13,370 nucleotides of DNA from an uncultured Nitrosomonadales bacterium (GTDB lineage: Bacteria; Pseudomonadota; Gammaproteobacteria; Burkholderiales; Methylophilaceae), in NCBI GenBank assembly GCA_946481065.1, contig CAMLMA010000043.1, positions 1-13,370 of the forward strand, written 5' to 3'. Shown one piece after another: positions 6,481 through 13,370 of this stretch (positions are counted from its first letter, which is position 1; each line of letters begins with the position of its first letter). The translations under genes and the position numbers were made by a program. The notes under the pieces were generated by a model. That model did not search any database and was not told where the DNA came from. It worked only from the letters and a program-made list of their open reading frames with translations.

Positions 6481-7518
6481 ATGAACACCGTTAAACACTG
6501 GCTCAAGAAGGCCTTCAATTATTTCCGCCATCGGCATGACGTCGCCTTGCTGACGTCCGCATTCATACTGCTGGTGGTGGCCTTGTTCAACCCGACTGTG
6601 CCGATCAAACGCGACATCTACAGCTACATGCTGGTCGCCGACATCTCGCAGAGCATGAACGTGGTCGACACCACACTCAACGGCAAACCGGCGACGCGCG
6701 CCGAATACATGCGCTACATGATGAAACGCGTGGTCGCATCCATGCCCTGTGGCACCAGCGTCAGCATCGGCCTGTTCGCCGGCGTCAGTGTCGCCGCCAT
6801 GTACCGGCCGCTCGAAGTCTGCCAGAACTATGATGCCATCCAGGACACCATCACCCATCTCGACTGGCGCACGGCCTGGTCCGGCAATAGCCGCATCCGC
6901 AACAGCATGCCCAACCTCGCGCGTACGCTGCGCTCCTTCCCGCAATCGGCACAAGTGGTGTTTTTCACCGATGGCGAAGAAGCCCCTAAGCTGCACGTGT
7001 TCAACACGCAAGACCTGACCAATTTCCAGGGCGGCACCGACTGGCTGTTCGTCGGCATCGGTAGCGACAAGGGTACGCCGATCCCGAAACTGGATTCCGA
7101 GAACCAGCTGATCGGCTACTGGTCTGGCGAGAGCTTCGCCATGCAGCCGGGGATCGCCCAGATCTCGGAAGCGAACATCGGCGTGCGCGACGATAACGTC
7201 GCCTCGGCCGAGAGCGATCGCTACCTTTCCAAGCTGGATGAACAATACCTGAAAGATCTCGCGAAAGAGATCAACGGCATGTATGTGAATGGCGACAGCC
7301 TGCACGACATCCTGGGCGCCATGAAGAAACAGCGCCCGGCCCGCCGCGATACCGCTGCTTTTGAATTACGCTGGCTACTCGCTGCTGTGGCTGGACTGCT
7401 GTTCATCACGGCCTACCTGCCCAAGCATCCGGTCAAGGCCAGCCGTAACGCGATCCAGGCCTGGTTCTCACGCCGCCGGAAACCTCAGGCGCCCGCCGCT
7501 TCGTCACTCGAGTCCTGA
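6481..7518 (+). CDS. mxaL: Membrane-anchored VWA protein, MxaL-like
   Basis: The 345-residue protein has an N-terminal membrane segment (about 21-37), a VWA domain at about 47-280 and a C-terminal membrane segment (about 298-312) followed by a basic tail. The MIDAS motif is DISQS (Asp54, Ser56, Ser58), with Asp164 in FFTDGEE and a candidate Thr131 in WRTAWSGNS. The protein is the second VWA member of the cassette and differs from MxaC in having one rather than two N-terminal membrane segments. In mxa clusters this position is mxaL, needed with mxaA and mxaK for Ca2+ incorporation into methanol dehydrogenase. The ATG is the first possible start after an in-frame TGA; the ribosome site is weak. 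mxaD, which commonly follows, is absent: the next gene is convergent and overlaps the mxaL 3' end by 34 bases. Confidence 0.82.
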   Translation: MNTVKHWLKKAFNYFRHRHDVALLTSAFILLVVALFNPTVPIKRDIYSYMLVADISQSMNVVDTTLNGKPATRAEYMRYMMKRVVASMPCGTSVSIGLFAGVSVAAMYRPLEVCQNYDAIQDTITHLDWRTAWSGNSRIRNSMPNLARTLRSFPQSAQVVFFTDGEEAPKLHVFNTQDLTNFQGGTDWLFVGIGSDKGTPIPKLDSENQLIGYWSGESFAMQPGIAQISEANIGVRDDNVASAESDRYLSKLDEQYLKDLAKEINGMYVNGDSLHDILGAMKKQRPARRDTAAFELRWLLAAVAGLLFITAYLPKHPVKASRNAIQAWFSRRRKPQAPAASSLES

Positions 7519-7997
7519 TATCCCCAGCGCAGCCAAACCCGCAAGCGGCGATAGGCTTCCGCATCGACCGCATCCGGCAGGATGACCACCGCCCGGGAAG
7601 ACCAGCGACCCGCAAGGCGACAATGCAGGATGGTGAGATAAGGCGCGACGAAGCTCGTCGGCAGGATCGTCACCGCATGCACGCTGCCGTCGGCACATTC
7701 AAGCTGCCAAGCCCCCTTGCTATCCAGACATAGCGCCTTGCAGGCCTGCGGCGTGCGCTGCCACTGTTTCAGACCATGCTGACGCAAGGTCAGCAGTATC
7801 AGGATCACCGCTCCGAGTTTGATCCCCTGGCTGAGTACCTGTGCAAACGGCTGGCCGAACACCTGATCGAGCAATGGTCGGATGGGCAGGTACAGCACGA
7901 TGGCGCAGCTACCCAGCGCGACGCACACCAATAGCACGAACAGCCGCACCGAAGGCTTGAAATCCAGCCGTATCGGCTTCACGTTATAATGTGACAT
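7485..7997 (-). CDS. YgfX (CptA)-like membrane protein
   Basis: The 170-residue protein has two hydrophobic segments (about 18-38 and 58-69) and a C-terminal soluble region ending in RAVVILPDAVDAEAYRRLRVWLRW. That ending resembles the C-terminus of YgfX/CptA proteins, which carry two membrane helices and a short cytoplasmic domain and have been tied in E. coli to cytoskeletal proteins and to SdhE. Its place beside a divergent ygfZ mirrors the E. coli ygfX-sdhE-ygfZ neighbourhood, although no sdhE gene lies between them here. The assignment is from pattern and context and is moderate. The ATG at 7997 has an AGGG unusually close to it, so a GTG five codons in is an alternative start. The 3' end overlaps mxaL on the opposite strand. 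Confidence 0.6.
   Translation of the reverse strand: MSHYNVKPIRLDFKPSVRLFVLLVCVALGSCAIVLYLPIRPLLDQVFGQPFAQVLSQGIKLGAVILILLTLRQHGLKQWQRTPQACKALCLDSKGAWQLECADGSVHAVTILPTSFVAPYLTILHCRLAGRWSSRAVVILPDAVDAEAYRRLRVWLRWGYQDSSDEAAGA
7985..7990 (+). promoter_or_regulatory. ygfZ: Candidate -10 box for ygfZ
   Basis: A perfect TATAAT lies 33 bases before the ygfZ ATG, inside the first codons of the divergent ygfX-like gene. A TTGAAA at 7957-7962 is the nearest -35-like hexamer, but its 22-base spacing is too long for a standard sigma70 promoter. The call rests on the -10 box and its position only. Confidence 0.35.
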
Positions 7998-8023
7998 ACC
8001 CTAAAACCCGGCTTGAGATATCG

Positions 8024-9058
8024 ATGACGACTCCGTGGCATACCTTCCTGACACAACACGCAGCAAGCTTTGAAAACGACCATGTCGCCGATTTTGGCGA
8101 TGCCGGCGCAGAATTACAAGCGGCTGCCAGTGGGGATGTGCTCTGTGACCTATCCCACCTTTCGTTACTGGAAATCGGCGGCGCGGACGCCGTCACCTTT
8201 CTGCAAGGCCAGGTGACCAACGACGTCAAGCTGCTCGATGGCCATACCAGTCATTATGCCGGCCACTGCAATCCCAAGGGCCGTATGCTGGCGCTGTTCC
8301 TTGCTTTCGGGCATTTCGACCATCTGCATCTGCAGCTGCCGAAGTCTCTTGCCGAGACCATCGCCAAGCGCCTGCGCATGTATGTCCTGCGCGCCAAAGT
8401 GACGATCAAGGACGTGTCGGATGAAATCGTCCGCTTCGGTGTCGCCGGACCGGGCAGCGAAGTCGCCCTCGGGCGGATATTCAGTGAGATCCCGCAGCAG
8501 CCCCATGCGCTGCTCACTCTGGAGAATGGCGTCATCTTGCGCCTGCCGGGATCGGTGCCGCGCTTCGAGGTCTTCGCCAACGCCGAACGTGCCACAGCCT
8601 TGTGGCAAACGCTGGCTGAGACGCACATGCCCGCCGGCAAGGCGGTCTGGGACTGGCTCGAGATCCAGGCCGGCATCCCTGATGTCTACCCGGCCACGCA
8701 GGAAGCCTTCGTGCCACAGATGCTCAACCTGGATGCCATTGGCGGTATCAGCTTCAAGAAAGGCTGTTACACCGGCCAGGAGATCGTGGCGCGCACGCAT
8801 TACCTGGGCAAGGTCAAACGCCGCACGCAGATCGCCCACATCGGTTCGGCACAACCCCCGCAAGCTGGAGACGATATCGTCACCGCGGCTGGCGGCGAAG
8901 CTGCAGGCAAGATCGTCCGAAGTGCAGCGGCGCCTGCCGGTGGTTACGACGTATTGACGGAAGTACGGCTGGAAAGCCTGGCGGAGCCGCTCAATTGGCA
9001 AGGGCATGTACTGACGTTCAAGCCATTGCCCTATCAGTTGCCGGATAAAGCGGCATAA
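8024..9058 (+). CDS. ygfZ: Folate-binding protein YgfZ (iron-sulfur cluster maintenance)
   Basis: YgfZ is a tetrahydrofolate-binding relative of the glycine cleavage T protein that supports the activity of iron-sulfur enzymes in the cytoplasm. The 344-residue protein carries the family signature KGCYTGQE at 246-253, with the key Cys248, followed by IVARTHYLGKVKRR. The N-terminal folate-binding fold includes FLQGQVTNDV at about 59-68 and GHCNPKGRMLALF at 80-92. The frame also offers a GTG at 7991, but I prefer the ATG at 8024: the upstream residues are not family-like, the GTG sits directly on the TATAAT, and a modest GAG ribosome site precedes the ATG. The gene diverges from the ygfX-like gene and converges on ftsB. 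Confidence 0.93.
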   Translation: MTTPWHTFLTQHAASFENDHVADFGDAGAELQAAASGDVLCDLSHLSLLEIGGADAVTFLQGQVTNDVKLLDGHTSHYAGHCNPKGRMLALFLAFGHFDHLHLQLPKSLAETIAKRLRMYVLRAKVTIKDVSDEIVRFGVAGPGSEVALGRIFSEIPQQPHALLTLENGVILRLPGSVPRFEVFANAERATALWQTLAETHMPAGKAVWDWLEIQAGIPDVYPATQEAFVPQMLNLDAIGGISFKKGCYTGQEIVARTHYLGKVKRRTQIAHIGSAQPPQAGDDIVTAAGGEAAGKIVRSAAAPAGGYDVLTEVRLESLAEPLNWQGHVLTFKPLPYQLPDKAA

Positions 9059-9210
9059 ACCCGAAATCGGCGCTATTGCAGACGCCACGTCGATGACGCC
9101 CTGTCAGGCGGGTTGATTCATCAGTTCAAGTGAGATGACGTAGCGACATCGCCACAGAGAGATTACCGAAAGCGGTCGGCGCGAAAGCAGAGAGCGGAAA
9201 GCAGACAGCG
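9059..9210. other. Convergent ygfZ-ftsB spacer with degenerate tandem repeat
   Basis: No gene is visible in these 152 bases. The part next to ftsB (about 9166-9208) contains three related short units, each carrying GAAAGC and spaced about 13-14 bases apart (near 9171, 9183 and 9197). The last two are the most alike: GCGAAAGCAGAGA and GCGGAAAGCAGACA. I could not find a stem followed by a T-run for either gene, although both must end here. Confidence 0.35.
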
Positions 9211-9597
9211 TCAGTGTGTCGGTGTGGGCTTGCTTTCTGATTTGGCCCCGGCCTCATGCCCAGCCTCTTTTCCGGCCGCCTTGAGGGCCGGATCGACCGG
9301 GGGTGGCGCATAGGTGGTGGGCGCCCCTGCCTGCAAGACCTGATAGAACACTTCATCCTGCTTGATCATGCCGAGCTCGCTGCGCGCACGCTCTTCGATC
9401 GCGGCATATCCCTGCTTGAGGTCGCGCACTTCGGCATCCAGCGTATCGTTACGCGCTTTCAGCAACTTGTTCTTGTCCTTCTGCTCCGTGATCTGGCGGT
9501 TCAGGTCCCAGACCCGCAACCAGCTCCCCTTGCCCAGCCACAGCGGATACTGCAGCGAGGCAATGAGGATGACGAAGATCAGCGTCAGGACACGCAC
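9211..9597 (-). CDS. ftsB: Cell division protein FtsB
   Basis: FtsB is a small single-pass inner-membrane protein that forms a complex with FtsL and FtsQ in the divisome. The 128-residue product has a membrane segment at about 2-18 leading into [17 protein letters not shown], a coiled coil at about 30-70 ([18 protein letters not shown] onward) and the conserved [20 protein letters not shown]. It starts with GTG at 9597; the first residues align with the E. coli FtsB start and no ATG lies close by. The tail after about residue 90 is Ala/Pro/Lys-rich and makes the protein about 25 residues longer than E. coli FtsB (103). It follows eno by 25 bases and is very likely co-transcribed with it. The WLGKG-type motif suggests a betaproteobacterium. 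Confidence 0.93.
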   Translation of the reverse strand: MRVLTLIFVILIASLQYPLWLGKGSWLRVWDLNRQITEQKDKNKLLKARNDTLDAEVRDLKQGYAAIEERARSELGMIKQDEVFYQVLQAGAPTTYAPPPVDPALKAAGKEAGHEAGAKSESKPTPTH

Positions 9598-9622
9598 AAA
9601 ACGCGCTTAGTGAGCCAGACGC

Positions 9623-10927
<1,305 letters not shown>

Positions 10928-10975
10928 TTAAACCTAAGATTTGAAAATGTTCCCAGCCGGAAGGCAATAGTCCAC

Positions 10976-11815
10976 TTAGAGCGTGGCTTCAATGAATCCT
11001 GCTTTTTTGACCAGCTTGTCCATGTCGATCAGCACCTGCAGCAAGGCTTCCATCTTCGGTAGCGGCCAGGCGTTGGGGCCGTCGGACAAGGCCTTGGCCG
11101 GGTCCGGATGGGTTTCCATGAAGATGCCGGCGATGCCGCTGGCCACCGCTGCGCGCGCCAGCACCGGCACGAACTCGCGCTGGCCGCCGCTCTTGTCGCC
11201 CTGCCCGCCCGGTTGCTGTACCGAATGGGTGGCGTCGAACACCACAGGACAATGGGTCTCGCGCATGATGGCGAGGCTGCGCATGTCGGACACCAGCGTG
11301 TTGTAACCGAAGGAGACGCCGCGCTCACAGACCATGATGGTGTCTGCGCCGCCGTTGGCTTCCTTGGCTTTCTGCACGACATTACGCATATCGCCAGGTG
11401 CGAGGAACTGGCCCTTCTTGATGTTGACCGGCTTGCCGGATTTGGCGCACGCGGTGATGAAATCGGTCTGGCGGCAGAGGAAGGCCGGGGTCTGCAGCAC
11501 ATCCACCACGGCCGCCACTTCCGGTACCTGCTCTTCGGTATGCACGTCGGTGAGGATAGGCACGCCGATCTGCGCGCGCACTTCATCGAGGATCTTCAGG
11601 CCTTCGGCCACGCCAAAGCCGCGGAAAGTCTTGTTCGAGCTGCGGTTGGCCTTGTCGTAGGAAGACTTGTAGATGAAATTGATGCCAAGCCGGTCGGTCA
11701 TCTCCTTCAGCTGGCCGGCCGTATCGAGCGCCATCTGCTTGGACTCGATCACACAAGGGCCAGCGATCAGGAAGAGAGGTTGATCGAGACCGACTTCAAA
11801 ATTGCATAGTTTCAT
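10976..11815 (-). CDS. kdsA: 3-deoxy-D-manno-octulosonate 8-phosphate synthase (metal-dependent type)
   Basis: KdsA condenses phosphoenolpyruvate with arabinose 5-phosphate to make KDO 8-phosphate, the precursor of the KDO of lipopolysaccharide. The 279-residue protein has the family blocks [47 protein letters not shown] and METHPDP. Near the N-terminus it reads AGPCVIES (Cys21), where the E. coli enzyme has GGMNVLES. Cys at this place marks the metal-dependent class; Asn marks the metal-independent class. A TTG one codon upstream is also in frame, but the ATG at 11815 has an AAAGG ribosome site (11828-11824) at good spacing. It follows pyrG, from which it is separated by a palindromic element, and precedes eno. 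Confidence 0.97.
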   Translation of the reverse strand: MKLCNFEVGLDQPLFLIAGPCVIESKQMALDTAGQLKEMTDRLGINFIYKSSYDKANRSSNKTFRGFGVAEGLKILDEVRAQIGVPILTDVHTEEQVPEVAAVVDVLQTPAFLCRQTDFITACAKSGKPVNIKKGQFLAPGDMRNVVQKAKEANGGADTIMVCERGVSFGYNTLVSDMRSLAIMRETHCPVVFDATHSVQQPGGQGDKSGGQREFVPVLARAAVASGIAGIFMETHPDPAKALSDGPNAWPLPKMEALLQVLIDMDKLVKKAGFIEATL

Positions 11816-11829
11816 CAATTGAACCTTTA

Positions 11830-13370
<1,541 letters not shown>

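Noticed and set aside
7991..8023. GTG start of ygfZ at 7991
   Set aside because: It directly follows the TATAAT box, so it would not be on a transcript from that promoter, and the added residues are not family-like.
9098..9115. Possible terminator stem CCCTG-T-CAGG after ygfZ
   Set aside because: The loop would be a single base, which cannot form, and no T-run follows.

Overview
The window reads as chromosomal DNA of a betaproteobacterium, most likely of the Nitrosomonadales and possibly a methylotroph of the Methylophilaceae type. The evidence is the pyrG-kdsA-eno-ftsB gene order, an FtsB whose N-terminus has the QYPLWLGKG stretch I associate with betaproteobacteria, a fairly high GC content, and a six-gene cassette that matches mxaRSACKL of methanol-oxidising bacteria in order, protein type and approximate size. 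The taxonomic placement is inference. Nothing suggests a plasmid or phage.

Layout from left to right. (1) fabA and fabB (minus strand, fabB cut by the window edge) make unsaturated fatty acids. (2) A divergent intergenic region holds a good sigma70-type promoter for the plus-strand cassette, with a near-palindrome over its -35 box. (3) mxaR, mxaS, mxaA, mxaC, mxaK and mxaL (plus strand, 1716-7518) encode a MoxR-type AAA+ ATPase, a soluble DUF58/VWA-like protein, a secreted and membrane-anchored MxaA-like protein, two membrane-anchored VWA proteins with intact MIDAS motifs, and a small membrane protein with a helical TPR-like tail. (4) A YgfX-like membrane protein gene (minus) converges on mxaL with a coding overlap and diverges from ygfZ (plus). 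(5) A minus-strand housekeeping set runs pyrG (cut by the right edge), kdsA, eno and ftsB.

In known systems the mxaRSACKL proteins mature periplasmic PQQ methanol dehydrogenase; MxaA, MxaK and MxaL are linked to Ca2+ insertion. Their layout also resembles the wider MoxR-DUF58-VWA-TPR (Bat-like) chaperone systems. No dehydrogenase gene (mxaF, mxaI or xoxF), mxaJ, mxaG or mxaD lies in this window, so the cassette stands apart from its presumed client here. That, together with a Walker B Asp-to-Asn change in the ATPase, is the most interesting biology I see.

The non-coding DNA is more structured than usual. Two roughly 110-120 bp intergenic segments bounded by inverted repeats (between mxaR and mxaS, and between pyrG and kdsA) look like small palindromic, MITE-like elements. 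The mxaA-mxaC and mxaK-mxaL gaps also contain clear hairpins. No tRNA, rRNA, CRISPR array, insertion sequence with a transposase, or convincing intrinsic terminator was found.
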